Positions 23,659-36,040 are shown, numbered from the stretch's first letter. The stretch is 64,000 nucleotides of DNA from Nomia melanderi (GCF_051020985.1 NC_135012.1:7752451-7816450), one strand, 5' to 3'. The notes: generated by a model not told the origin, from the sequence alone. Numbers and translations: made by a program.

Positions 23659-24990
23659 GATGAAACTATGAAAATATTGTAGGAAAAAGAGAATTTTATT
23701 GACATAAACAATGACACAATCTTTTATAAATTATTTCTACGACACTCGGAAACACATAGTAAAATCAATTTACACCCGCAGTATACTTATACATTCGGGT
23801 ATGTCCATCTCACTCGCACACTTCCTAAAATATTAGTTTCTAGAATACTAGTTTTAGAATATTTTAGACTCATTTGATATTTATGTAAAAATGAATATTT
23901 TAGAAAATCAATAATCTAGGATACCTATTCGAACGTCTTGAACTTTTATTCGTTACACACACAGCGGACTCACTTGTCAATACACTCATACACTATAACA
24001 ATATCTCTTCAAAATGACTTCTTTAGTTTGCTATAAGTAAATGAACACAAGAAACTTTTAATGAAATATTGAAAATAGAAAATACTTGAGTTTGAGGACG
24101 AATCTTGAAAGCAATGGAGACACTCCTTGTTTGGCGTATTACCATTGATTAAAAAATATGTAGACATTACAATTGATTTTTAATAATTCAATACTATTAT
24201 TAATTTTTATTAATAGCTTTTATTATTATTGATTGTTATTATTAATAAAAAAATAATATTGAAGAGTCAGTTAGTAGTCAGCAATTAAGTGTTAATTAAT
24301 AATTTATTGTTTTCAAGGTTCTATCATTTTGAACATGGAATAGTATATCTTCGTGTTATAAAGCATTTACACAGGGTGTCTCAAAAATAAACAACCGTAT
24401 CAGGAACATGCATATCCTGCACGCAAATACAATTAAAAAAATACTTTACCATTCGGCATGCTGAGGCATCGTTCCTAAAATATTAACACTTGAAAATTGA
24501 AGGCGTGACTTCCGGGGCGCGCTGCTTCAACCCCGGTCAGCTGAGCAGTAGGTCACACGTAAGTACACTCACACACGGTCAAAAAACAAAGGGTAATCTT
24601 CCTCGAGATTGAGAGCCTCTTCCTTGAACATTCTACTACACTTGTTCTGTCTTTTCTTTTATTCCTTTTTCCATAATATTGCATTTAGACACTTGCTCTT
24701 AATAATTTTTCACACTTCGTACACGATGTTCAAATATGCAACGAGATTTTATCACGAAACAATGAAGAGACAGTAACGTAACTTAAAAAAAAGACCACTT
24801 CACTGTAAACATTTCTGAAGAATTCCACTTCATTTGCTATCACAGAAAATGTTCCAAAATATTTTTGCCATTTTGGATACACTGCATTAAATGATGATAG
24901 TATAACAACTAAATGTATTAAGCATTAGTGAAGAATGAGGCAGAGTTAGCTTTCAATGATGGTTAGTACTATTATTACGAAGCGACACAT

Positions 24991-25115
24991 CTGTTCTATA
25001 GAAAGGTTGATTGATAACTAAAATTGGTAGTTAATGGATTTAGGATGCAGGCTTTTAAGTAGAATATCGTGCAGGTTCAAACTCGAGTATATATGTACTC
25101 GAGAGAATGATTAAT
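24991..25115. repeat. direct repeat, copy 2
   Basis: Second copy, same orientation, 1.46 kb from the first. Shared blocks include TGTTCTATAGAAAGGTTGAT, AACTAAAATTGGTAGTTAAT and ATATCGTGCAGGTTCAA. The sequence between shows no frame typical of an LTR element. Confidence 0.7.
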
Positions 25116-26826
25116 TTTTTTTGTTCGCGTCTTGTTATACCGTTTGCTACACACATGTACTGTCTTCACTTAATTGTTACCCAACAACAAAGACAAATAA
25201 GCTTCATCTGTTTTTTTTTTGTAGAATGTAAGAAGTTGGTACTAACTTTCAAGCTTTTTTTACAATTTAACTGGATTTACATATAGATATATTACAAATA
25301 TAAAGGACTCTGTTTCTCGCTGTGAAAGCATATAGATAGAAGTAGAATAGTTAAAGAGGCTTCTGTGCAAGATTCAGTATATGTCTAAAAACAATTGAAA
25401 ATGTAGATATTTGACAATTTAAAATGAGATGACCGACCTCTCATGATAAAGAAGAAAGCTTCTTTACCTAAATGGAGATTGTGAATTTTATAAATTAAAT
25501 GTATGGTTGTGAACAATATTTATTCGCTTCATTGAAGTGCATCATAGCAAACAAACGTATAGTTAATAAATATTGTAGTAAATGCAACAAAATAGCTACA
25601 ACATCTCACCCACAGAGCCATCTCATCCAGAAGTATTCTATTTTCAAACTACCTATCGATAAAAAATTTGTTAAGTTAAATACATAAATTAACTATGATC
25701 GATACAACTACTTTATCATTAATAATTTAGTAAGAAAAAGAATAAAGTGGTGAGCAGATTCTATATCAATATTTACTTCAAAGTATAATAATTGATAACA
25801 CAAGAATAATATTTAATTTGAATTCAAAAGAATCGAGTAATGCTCATGCTCGTTAAGTTCTGTTTAAAATCTTCCCCATGAGTCTGACTTGTTATTGTAA
25901 GGTAATGAGTGAAATAGAAATTGTTACGTACTAAAACTACACGAAAAACGCGAAATACCATTTATCCGCGATGTGTTAACAACGCGTTGAAATTTCGCAG
26001 CAAAGGGTAATAAAAAATAAGTCAATGACAAATGACTTTTCCTATAGCGCGAAACAAGCTCTCGCGAAAACTAACGGTTGAACGTTATTTATTTTTCAGA
26101 AGACTTCAACTGAATCACGAGTTAATGGAACCCTGTCGTGAGCCATGCGTTCTTGTATTTGGGAATCGGTTTCTGGGTCACTTGGGGCAGCTAATTACGA
26201 CGCAGTCCCTAGGATAATGTTGTATTTGCTAATGTCAGCTACCCTTTTTTTCTACAAATGTCAACAATTCATCAGGTCTTATAATTAATCTTATATTTTA
26301 TGATTGTTAGATTATATAATAGAAGATGCTATAAAATATATCATATAACAACTATGGCCCCATTTTGACTAAATAATGCAAGTACTTATAAAATTACAAA
26401 ATCTTATAAGTACTGTTATAACCCAAACAGTGTAAAAAGTTCTGTAAAATTTATTAGAACAGATTCTAACATATCCTTAAAATTGACGATACAATTTAAA
26501 AACTGTTAGAAATTATTAATAAGATTGAAACTGGAATATAAAACATTTAGTCTTCAAGAGAGTTTTTAGAATAAATAAATAATATGAAAAATTTAACATC
26601 ATTCGATATTATCATTATAGAATTCAATATGAACGTTTAAAAACGGCCATGGAAGAGAAAAGGATTGTTATTAATTTGTAAGAGCGGTATAAAACTTGAC
26701 CAGAAGTTTCGCAGATTATAAGTAAATTTCTATCGATAAATCTATAACTGAGGGAATGAGAGAAATATTATAAAATAATTCGGGAAGTAATGTCCATAAA
26801 AATAAAACAGTATAGTTAATGTGTTA
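25116..26826. other. no gene recognised
   Basis: AT-rich. 25690-25915 resembles a decayed TTAACCCCTTGTCC-family element (CATTAATAATTTAG, GAATCGAGTAATGCTCATG, CATGAGTCTGACTTG). A moderately GC-rich patch at 26030-26220 has a 61-codon plus-strand frame without other support. Confidence 0.35.
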
Positions 26827-27428
26827 TCAAAATATGAATAAAAAGATATAAAATACCAGAATAAAGTGACTTTTCGAGGTAAGATTAAATTGAATATTTT
26901 CTGGTTTAATGACCGTACCATCTGGGGAAAATGAAAAGTTTGAACCAAGAAATTTAATGTCCGGAATAAAGCATAATGATGCTTCCGCAACTATTCGAGT
27001 CTGCATGAATACAGTTGGCATTGATACACAACAGTTCATTTTAACATATTCAGATGCAATAAAAACGGCTGCGTTTTCATGTACTGGGAATGTGGAGGTA
27101 ATACCAGCATATTTAAAAAATTATACAAACAAATTATATAAAATCCAAAATTGAGAAATACTAAATTACCACTAAAAAAGTTGACGATTCTATGACCATT
27201 CGGGTTTATTTATGAATTACTTACAAATTTTGTAAGCATTTACTTTTAAAACAGATCATTTTTAGTTAACAATTAAATGGAATACTTATTACAAGTTTGT
27301 TATTAATTGTGTGGAATAATTAATATATATATACTTACTAGTCTCTAATATAACTTTCAGTATACAGCAATATTTGAAAGAATTTTTCAAATCTTTAATT
27401 TGTGCGAATTTCTTTATGATTAGAAGAA
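26827..27428 (-). CDS. two coding-like exons of an unrecognised gene (partial)
   Basis: Exon 27339-27428 (90 nt) reads VLLIIKKFAQIKDLKNSF and on to LKVILET, then a strong GTAAGTATA donor in phase 1. Exon 27083 down to a stop at 26827 starts after a CCACATTCCCAG acceptor in the complementary phase: HENAAVFIASEYVKMNCCVS, then MQTRIVAEASLCFIPDIKFL, FSFSPDGTVIKPENIQFNL. Codon use looks coding. The 5' exons were not found. The terminal hydrophobic run (SHFILVFYIFLFIF) may be real or may be read-through past a donor CTG|GTATTT near 26849. Same strand as the peptidase and inside the intron of its distal-start form. I recognise no family. Confidence 0.45.
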
Positions 27429-27591
27429 CTTTATTATCGGAAATTTGACACGTGAGAGTATTAAAGAAAATTTATACAACCGTTAACATTAGACTTAGTT
27501 TGTCTTTCCAATAATAAATTATAATAACTACCGTAAGTATAAAAGAAAAAAAGATCTAAGAAGGAAGTTTATGTGTATGTACCAAACTTGG

Positions 27592-27830
27592 TTAATACCT
27601 TGCCCTATTGACTTCTGTCACACCTGCACCTGTTAGTTTATCATTAATAATTTACCAGAAACAAAGTAAAATACCCAATTCATCTATATCCAGGTTTACC
27701 TTTTAGCATAAAAATTCATAACAGAAGAATACTGTTTAATTCGAATTCAAAGAAATTGGTTGACATTTATTTTCTTTAACTTGCAATTGAGATTTTCCTC
27801 GCAAATCTGACTCGATATTGTATAGCAATG
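27592..27830. mobile_element. TTAA element, TTAACCCCTTGTCC family, decayed
   Basis: TTAATACCTTGCCCTATTGA at the left; CGCAAATCTGACTCGATATT at the right. Internal blocks ATCATTAATAATTTACCAG and GAATTCAAAGAAATTGG match the family. Confidence 0.5.
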
Positions 27831-28074
27831 AAAAGAACCGAATCGACACACAATTTACTATTTTCTACTAAGAAAAAGAATGATCCTAAATGTTTTTCGT
27901 ATTTAAAATAATGAAAAATTTCTTAGAACTCCTTAAGGAAATAAAATTCTTTTTGGATTAACAATTTTCCTTAACTCCATGAAAATGAAAAATAAGTATG
28001 TACATGTATATCTATTTTATTCCATAGTCACTGAAGTATAAGGAAGATATAAGCAATGAAAACGTTTTCTGCAG

Positions 28075-28264
28075 CTATATGCTTGCAGCAAACTATCGAA
28101 TTCCAATAAACTCAGATACAGAAACAACCCCGAAACGAAAATCATGTACTGAAACGGATATACGTAAAACGCAAAGTATAGAGCACGAAACAGAAAACAC
28201 AACACAATTATTTTTATCACTGACACCGGCGGATATTCATGGCACCGAACCGTCACATCACTGA
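28075..28264 (+). other. open frame on both strands, coding status unclear
   Basis: Plus strand reads a hydrophilic Thr/Glu-rich 61-codon frame with a CTGCAG-type acceptor just upstream. The minus strand reads a hydrophobic 79-codon frame over the same bases. Neither has a recognisable domain. Confidence 0.2.
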
Positions 28265-28922
28265 CATGTCTGTACTCTCTAACGATTACAGTTGTGAATT
28301 CTTTATTTTATAAAATGTTCCTGTTAACGCTCTAAAAAGCATTTTATAATAAACGTAAAAATTATTATAATTTTAGTAAAAATAACAAACTGTTTCTTAC
28401 TACAAATAAACTGTTCTTGCCACGTTTGAATTGTATTATTTACTTTTAATTAACAGGCAGCGTAATTGCGTTTATTTCATCGGACAATGTAAACTTGTAC
28501 TTGAGATAAACAAATCCGCTTTTAATAAACATATCAATATTAACAGAAATTTAATTTCCCCGATCTTTGCTATGTACCAATTAATTCACCGATTAAACAA
28601 AACGATTGTCCACAATCTTTAACTGCAGTCCCGTCTTATTTCACCCAAGAATTTTGGTATCGTGTTAATTCCCAAACAAAAAGAATGAATTTTTCTTAAA
28701 GTATCAGAATAATTACAAGTTACACGCGTGAACCAATACGATCCTGTAAAATCCTAGTAGCTGCGCTGTTTTATAAATGAAATTCGATTGAAGTGGTCGC
28801 GGAAACGATTACAGAAACATTGGGGCCTCGAGGTGCATCCTTGTTGTCCCTGACAATCAGTTTCTTTCAAGTGTCTGTGTGATAAAAGTTTCGATTAGAT
28901 ATGAAGTGAATCGATTAATTAC

Positions 28923-28955
28923 CTCGTCGTCGTAAATGTTATCGTGATCTGCCAT
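28923..28955 (-). CDS. alternative distal first coding exon of the dipeptidyl peptidase gene
   Basis: ATG followed by ten codons (MADHDNIYDDE) and then a GTAATT donor in phase 0. This is exactly what the membrane-anchor exon at 16077-16238 accepts. The tail encoded is acidic, whereas the proximal first exon encodes a basic one, and both are 33 coding bases long. The region just upstream (29.05-29.34 kb) is GC-richer than its surroundings, as expected for a promoter. The assignment rests on phase, length and position only; no transcript is available. Confidence 0.6.
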
Positions 28956-29044
28956 TGAAAATAGAAATTGATTCCCCGACGGATCGTGTTTTAACTTAGA
29001 ATGCAATCAATAAGGTTTTATTCTTCTTTCGAATGATGACCAAG

Positions 29045-29340
29045 CTACAGCACTTCCCGGTATACGTGTATGTACGCACTCTCACACAGGTACAACGGCG
29101 GAAAAAAAGAGGAAGACGGACGAAGATGATTCTTTATAGCTGGTTTCCGTAACGATACAGCACGTTCTTTGACTTCCACGTACACCGTGAGAATTTCTGG
29201 TACTGCTACGAAGATTGTCTCCAATGATGCTGCGAGAGTGAAGCCTGCGCGGTTCGGATGCTGCGCGCTTCTATCCGCTTTTTTAGCGTGTCCTTTTTCA
29301 TTTGTTTTCACATGAGTACGATCGCTATATCAGTAAGATC
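29045..29340 (-). promoter_or_regulatory. probable promoter / 5' leader of the distal peptidase isoform
   Basis: CpG-containing, GC-richer stretch lying just upstream of the alternative ATG exon at 28923-28955 in an otherwise AT-rich area. Role inferred from position and composition only. Confidence 0.35.
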
Positions 29341-29409
29341 ACTATGAATGTTAACATTAAATCGTACCACGACCGATCAATTGACCAATTTTAAAATTTC
29401 ATTAAAAAT

Positions 29410-30140
29410 TCGGGATCTTCTTTCGTCCATTTTGCTTTATATCAGTTCTTGTATCGTTCGGTTAATCAGTTTCTCAATTTTTGTCTTTTTTGTTTCTGCT
29501 TTCGCTAACAAAAATGTATCGTTTAATTTGTTTATCTTTATTCACCTTTATATCAGTTCTTGTGTTGCCCGATTGATCAGTTCTTTAATTTTCCTCTTTT
29601 CTTCTATTTGTCTTCGCTAATGAATTTTTTTCGTTCAATTTGTTTATCTTTATTTAACTTTGTATCTACTCTTATATTGTACAATTAATCACTTTCTTAA
29701 TTTTTATCTTTTCTTTCGTTTCTGTCTTCGCTAATAAATATTTATCGTTCAATTTGTTTATCTTTATTTAACTCTACATCAGTTCTTATATCGCCTGATT
29801 GATTAGTTTCTCAATTTTTGTCTTTCCATTCGTTTCTGTTTCCGTCAACAGAAATCTGTCATTCAACCCCTTACCCTATGATTTATTTCTCAACTGTGAT
29901 CAATACAACAACTTTGTCATTAATAATGTATTGGAAAGGGAGAAAAATCCTATGCATATTCTATGTCCACCGTTGCTCTAAAACATAATAATTGATATGG
30001 GAAAAATAATATTACATTTGAATTCATCAGAATTGATTAATATTTATGTTTCTTAAATTCTGTTTGAAATCTTCACCACAAGTCTAGCGTGGTATTGCAA
30101 GGCAAAGGGTTAATCTGTTTATCTTTGTTTTTTAACCAGT
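29410..30140. repeat. tandem array of a 114-bp unit, about 4.5 copies, split by a transposon
   Basis: Unit boundaries near 29522, 29634, 29748 and 29862, spacing 112-114 bp. Each unit contains CAATTTGTTTATCTTTATTT, ATCAGTTCTTATAT and TTCGCTAATAA-like blocks. The array is interrupted at 29863-30113 and resumes with CTGTTTATCTTTG. Confidence 0.8.
29863..30113. mobile_element. TTAA element (TTAACCCCTTGTCC family) inserted in the tandem array
   Basis: 251 bp from TCAACCCCTTACCCTATGA to GGCAAAGGGTTAA, inserted within the CAATTTGTTTATC block of a repeat unit. Confidence 0.7.
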
Positions 30141-30846
30141 TGTGGTATGAATAGTGGAACATGTGCAATTTGTTCGGAATATTTAATTTAATAGAATATT
30201 TTTATTCCAAGACAGGTGAAATGCAATTTTCCGTACGGAACTCTATGCACTCTTTTTTCTGAACATGCATGGAGAAAATGGAGAAAAAAAACGAGAAACG
30301 ATGTGCAGAAAAGATAACATTTAATGGAACCATTGTCTTTATATTACATTCAAGTATACATACTTATTTTGTATACGTATTGTTCCTGAATTATTGGATA
30401 CTTCAATTTTTACTATTGTCTTCTAAATTAATTATATCTCTGCTTCTCGAAATTTAGACCTTTTTAATCTCTATGTTGTACAAAGATTTGCTACATCCTA
30501 ATAGTAAGATTTTAATTAAAAAATGAAAACGAAAAATTCGTGACAGGTGCCATGTGCCTATGAATCTTTATAAAATTAAATCTATTGATTTATATCTATT
30601 ATAATATAATAGTATTATATTTATATCTACTATATTTTTTTTATAAAATATTTTTGAAGTTCTCCGAATAGTATATATCTATGCAAACATTTTTAAATAA
30701 TATGTATTAAATGCTTTAGGTACACTAAATTAACTTTTCCATGTTGATTTAAAAAAAAAAGCAGTTATATAATTGTCTCTTGCAATTTTACTGTGTAGAA
30801 CATATAATGGACACATTTCAATACCTTAAACCCATGTGTCTTACTT

Positions 30847-31146
30847 TCACTGTGTGCTATTATAATATTGTTGCCAAACGTTGAATACATACGTTTCTTC
30901 ACTTTGAATTGCAGATTCGATCAACGCGAATGTATTTCGTAAATTTCTATTCCATTGCTGTTGACGATCTCCATATAAATAAACTTCGCAAACTTTAATA
31001 CCGTGAACGCATGCATGTAGAGCAATGTCTTTCTGTGGCATTTCGATGCATGCAGTCGTACGAACAACATGCGTTGAGTTGTATGTCCGTATTACACGTC
31101 TCTTATGCCACATCGGACGTACAGCCAATGAATGAGCGTACCACAT
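30847..31146 (-). CDS. possible small single-exon gene or gene relic, 99 codons
   Basis: An intact frame from ATG to TGA in a stretch clearly GC-richer than its surroundings. The protein is hydrophilic with a few cysteines (MPQKDIALHACVHGIKVCEV, FALIESAIQSEETYVFNVWQ). An in-frame TGA lies just upstream of the ATG. No signal peptide or domain recognised. Could be an orphan gene, an exon or a relic of a mobile element. Confidence 0.3.
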   Translation of the reverse strand: MWYAHSLAVRPMWHKRRVIRTYNSTHVVRTTACIEMPQKDIALHACVHGIKVCEVYLYGDRQQQWNRNLRNTFALIESAIQSEETYVFNVWQQYYNSTQ

Positions 31147-31439
31147 GAGACAGTATTGATCCAGTCACACGGACTGTAAATTAATGTCTATCATCAAAAT
31201 TATTTGCAAAAAAACAGTGAGAATAAATATTAAACTATTAATTACAGTAGCCATGTGTAGCCCTTTTACAGAATTTGTACCAAGGTACGTGTATAATCAT
31301 ATGCGAGATCGATTGGAGATTTAATACAACATTTTTGTTTATTTAATTTTCATATTTCTTGTATTATTTGTACGATTATTATTGTTTATTTTAACAGTTC
31401 GTATGTGCAATGCAAGAAAAATGAAACTCTTAGGATTAT

Positions 31440-31640
31440 TCGATACTAAGTTTTTGTTAATAATTTATTTAGAAAACGAAATCTACGCTCGTTTCATGTC
31501 TACATGTATAATAAAGTGTTACACTTAATAAAACAGAGTAATAATATTTAATTTAAAGTCAAAGGTATTGAATGAAGGTTATATTCGTAAATGACCACCT
31601 GTTTGAAATCTTTGCTACGAATTTGACATAATATTAAAAA
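31440..31640. mobile_element. decayed TTAA element (TTAACCCCTTGTCC family)
   Basis: AATAATATTTAATTTAAAGT and GAAATCTTTGCTACGAATTT parallel the interior and right end of the family. Termini are no longer clear. Confidence 0.35.
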
Positions 31641-32479
31641 TTTAGTAGAGGTTGTATAATTATATTTAGCACATAGTACTATAAGATATAATATTTAATT
31701 TCCTTATTCCTTATTTAAAAAGAAATGAATTTATTCGTCAGGTAAAACGTCTTTTCTTCTCACAGTGTAACAGACGATTTTATCAATTGGTCTTCACTGG
31801 AAAAGATGTGCGGTTCTCGATTACAGATGGCAAGAATGATTAGAATGTTCAATGGGTGTGCCACAGAGCAATGTATGTCAGAAGTATGAGATATAAAGAC
31901 TCGAACGATAGACCGATAGGAATCGATGAAAACTAATAAGTGACATATAGGTTACAATGTTGAAAAATATTTTTGTTTATACATTGAACACCTAGATTTT
32001 CATAGAAAACGAAAATTATAACTACTGTTTGGAATAAAGCAATTCAGGAAGCAGAAGTTAAATATAGAGACATACATTTTAACATACAGGAAGATCAATA
32101 ATAAATGAAAGAATATTTAGGGAATGAGTCTTCTTAAATGACTAAATTTTACGCCACTTGACAATTAATTTTCTCTACCTTTCAGGAAGTTCAGATGTTT
32201 TAGGACACATGAACAATACTCAATTCTATGTTCAAATAGTTTTGTTGCTTCAGCAAGCTTTATGTTTATAAGAAATTATTCATAACTATTGTATATATCT
32301 TTCGATTTCCTTCAAACTTTATCTGCACGATCTAAAGAGTCATGTCTCCTTAGAATGTTTGTAATATTTCAGTAAGAGTTGTATAATATACTTATTATAA
32401 TTAATAAAGTATTTCATGGTAAGTATTCAAATAGTTTCGTGAGTTAATATACATATATTAAGTTCCCATATGGGAATAG

Positions 32480-32683
32480 TTATGAAACGTAATAAACATC
32501 ATTATTTATTTCATTATCACACCAACATTCAGATGGAATAACAGCAATGTATATTTGTTTTAACTCATCATAAAAATTCACGCAACAGAGGGTTAGCTGA
32601 CTCTTATACGTTCCCCTAACTATAGGCAACTCGATCAACAAAGACATTACGTTGCATAGATCGCGGAGGCGTGTGACAACCAC
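32480..32683 (-). other. coding-like open frame of 67 codons
   Basis: Minus strand, reads LLIELPIVRGTYKSQLTLCC then VNFYDELKQIYIAVIPSECW, ending in TAA. Composition resembles coding DNA but there is no clear start or splice site. It may belong with the frame at 30847-31146 on the same strand. Confidence 0.2.
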
Positions 32684-34079
32684 GTGGCAAGCGATAGAAA
32701 ACGCTGTTCACCCTTTACACTCGGAATTCCTGTTCTATTTAATATATACAAACAATACAATAAATGCTTATTGTTATTCGAAAGTTTTTCGTTCAATTTA
32801 TAAATAATTTCCGAAATTAATTATTTGACTGTTCGATTATTCGAACTATTTTACTTCCAATTATTTCGAGCAATTAAGATTCTGCTGCGTAATAAAAATT
32901 TCATTAACTTCATACAACGCATTGTATTATTGTTAGGAACTCTTTCGCACAATGCATCACATTTAAAATAAGGTAGATACTTGCCTCTGTCTGCGCAGTA
33001 CAGTTTCCGTTTCACAGCCACAATCGTCTAGGGATTCAAAAAAAAAAGAGAACGGGGAAGGAAGAGAAGACAATAGCAGAAGTGAATGCAGTGAAGAGAA
33101 TTGCTTAAAGAGAAAAAAGAAGAAAAGTAAGAACACAAAGAATAAGCAGAAGACAATTCGGAAAAGCAGAAGGGTGGTAAAGTTGCCGCAAATGAACTGG
33201 CAGAACTGCTCAGGCCTGACCTTATTTCGGCATTGTAATCTTAGACCGTAAAAATTCTAGTCTGCAGATCTTCGTGCAAATTCAAATTCTAAAGAATATA
33301 ATTAAAAAATTAGAATTACGATGAAACGTGGTCTTTCTCAATAAATATTCTAAAAAACATAACACTTTGGATACTTTATGCTTACATTTTTTCGTATGAC
33401 ATGGATTCCAAGCAATTCTGTATTTTCAAATTACTCATGATGTAAATGATCTCATGTAAATTGTCAAATGTTAGAAATATTCAAAACAAGCATTCGTTCT
33501 TTGTTTGTAATCGTTTGTAATAATATAATCACTACAATTCGTGATATCTTTATATTTTTGCAATAACTGTATATATTTTTAACAAATAATCCATTATATG
33601 ATTGATGTCAAATATCTATGACACATTTCATTATATTAAAGACACTATGGGGTTGCCAACTACCCAAGAGGTTATAAGGCTAATGAAAGTGTACACAAAG
33701 TTCTTTTCCTATTATTTTATGAACTACGTTAAAAGTATAAACGGAAACTCTTTGTTTTAACGATCATTTGTACTTTTTAAAAGGCGCAAGCAAGATATTG
33801 ACAAATTATTTAAAAAATTTGAAACCTCCTTTCGAGAAACATTCATTACTGACGGACACAATTGCAAACAGCTAGAATATCCGAAAATAAAAATTTTGTA
33901 CCTTCTATATACTTGATAGTTTAGGAAAATAAAGAAAAAAGGATTGATCTTTTTTATCCATCTAAATGATCTCTCTCCTTAAATAAATTAGTAGATATGT
34001 TAAACTACAGTTGGATTAAGCAACACTGATACAAATTTCAAATTGAGGAACCAAAGACACTTCGAATCGTAAGGGTTAA

Positions 34080-34361
34080 AGGTCAGTCTATATCCTTTTC
34101 TAATGAGTTTTGCTATCCCCTATAGCGTGTCTGAAAATGGCTAGCGTAGCTACCATTAGAGGGATTTTTAGCCGATAAAAATCTGATACTAAGTCCGGCC
34201 TTACTCTCCACAATAGAGATCGTGGCGGACGGCTTTAGGGAGATATTTTCTTACGTAAAAAGACTAGATTCGTTTCATCTTCCTTCTCACATTTTTTTTC
34301 TCCATCTCCACCATGATGGCTTCAACCATTGAAATAGTATTAAATGGATCTTACGGTATGT
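34080..34361 (+). other. GC-richer stretch ending in a possible first coding exon
   Basis: Contains the imperfect palindrome TGGCTAGCGTAGCTACCA, then a pyrimidine stretch, and CCACCATGATGGCTTC followed 45 bases later by a good donor (ACG|GTATGT). The 15 codons read MMASTIEIVLNGSYG. No following exon was found. Confidence 0.2.
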
Positions 34362-35793
34362 AATTTCTTTGTTAAACTTTCCCTTCTTTCCTCAAGTAGA
34401 ATATGTTGATGTAGAAAGCAATTGACATTAATTTAAAAATTTTGCCATTTTCAAATGAATTTAATGTAACATAAAATAAAATACGTATACAAACAAAAGC
34501 AGAATGCAAAGCAAAGAAGAATGTCATAATAAGAAATAAACGATGAATCTTTTATTGTACATTGTTTCGCAGTCTATTGAATTGTATTTTTGGAAGAATC
34601 CTTTCTTTTCAGCTGAAAAGAGTGTAACGGAATAAGAGGGTGAAAAGTGCCCTTGAACCAATTTAAATCGAAGATGAACTGTACGATAGCTCAAGAAGAA
34701 GCACACTCTGCCAAGCTTTAACTTTGTACCTTAAGACTTGCAATTTTTTTAATATTTCTTCTATTTAATCGTATGCAAAACTTCTGAAGAAATATGACAC
34801 ACCCAGTTACCAAGAAACACATTTCGATCTTGTTTTCTTTTTAACTTAAAAAACCTGGAAAAATTCTTGTACGCTAAAAATTTGAAAAAATAGTTACTCT
34901 ATCGAAATTCAATATTGATGTTGTTCCATATTTTTATAATAACGGCAAACTGACGTACCTACTTTCCTGACAAATTTCTTAATAATTCACGCGACAGTTA
35001 AAGTAAATCTTTTACTCTTTTCAATGCTTCCTCGTTTTCGATCTCTAATTAAAACAATCAAACCAATTTATCGTAAAACGTGGAATGCCTCCTACATCTA
35101 CGTAACCACTATAATGGTAATTAATACAATAAAAATGTAAGGAAACATTCTTTGCAACCGAATAAGTTGAAGCTGTACATGAATATTTATGTTCTGCAAA
35201 TTTTGCATTAACCACAATGTGTTTTAAGTAGAATCGAAGGCGAATGGCAAGTCGCCATTTAGACTTCGAAAGATTTATGACGGTCTTAGCCTGCGTGCGG
35301 TCTTGAATAAGGGTGAATGAGATCAAAGCTGTCGCCAAGCGATGGCTGGGGACCACGTTGAGTTATTCGGCTATCGATTGTCAGAGGAATATTTATTTGA
35401 AAAAGGCAAGTCGAAGTTTAGAATGGCAAGCAGCCTGTCCTTGCGTTGAAAATGACATTCGGCAGAATAAACGTGCAATAATAAAAACGCAATTCAATTA
35501 AATCAATTAAATATATTATGTTTGTTTCATTTTGTGTATTTTGCTGCGCGACTTAATTACTTAAGGTAATTTCGTGTGAGATGGTCTGATCTCATTCAGA
35601 TTTTCAAATGTTTATTTCTTCAATTATTTTTAGTGATATACTGAATCTTGTTAAGAGGCTAATTTAACTATTCTTCTTACATGTATTTGCTTTCATAAGT
35701 ATTTATTTTTTGTTAGGTGCTTAGAATATTTGTGACGTAATAGTTTTTTGAAAAAAGTGGGCCATCTCTCTTCTACTTATACTATTCCTATAA

Positions 35794-36040
35794 TTAACCC
35801 TTTAGATCCCAAATAAAAGCTTTTAGGAATGATATATTTTCATAATATACGTTAACTAATATCATTTTTAATAGAAATAAATATTTTTATAAAAAATGCT
35901 ATTCTAACTGTCCAAAAAATAGATGGCGATTACTGTATCGATTTTATACCGGTGGCTTCACGACTAGTCTACTGGTTCCCATTTTACTGACATTGAAATA
36001 TGTGGTTTCAAGGCGATGCTATCGAGAACTAAAGGGTTCA
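35794..36040. mobile_element. TTAA element
   Basis: TTAACCCTTTAGATCCCAAA at the left, GAGAACTAAAGGGTTCA at the right. 247 bp. The end at 42121-42140 (AACTAAAGGGTTAA) is similar. Confidence 0.5.

Noticed and set aside
29348..29620. 90-codon plus-strand frame with repeated hydrophobic segments
   Set aside because: The repetition comes from the 114-bp tandem array, not from protein repeats.
33180..33260. Short frame reading VAANELAELLRPDLISAL on the plus strand
   Set aside because: Looks coding-like but is preceded by an in-frame stop and a purine-rich stretch without a usable acceptor or start.
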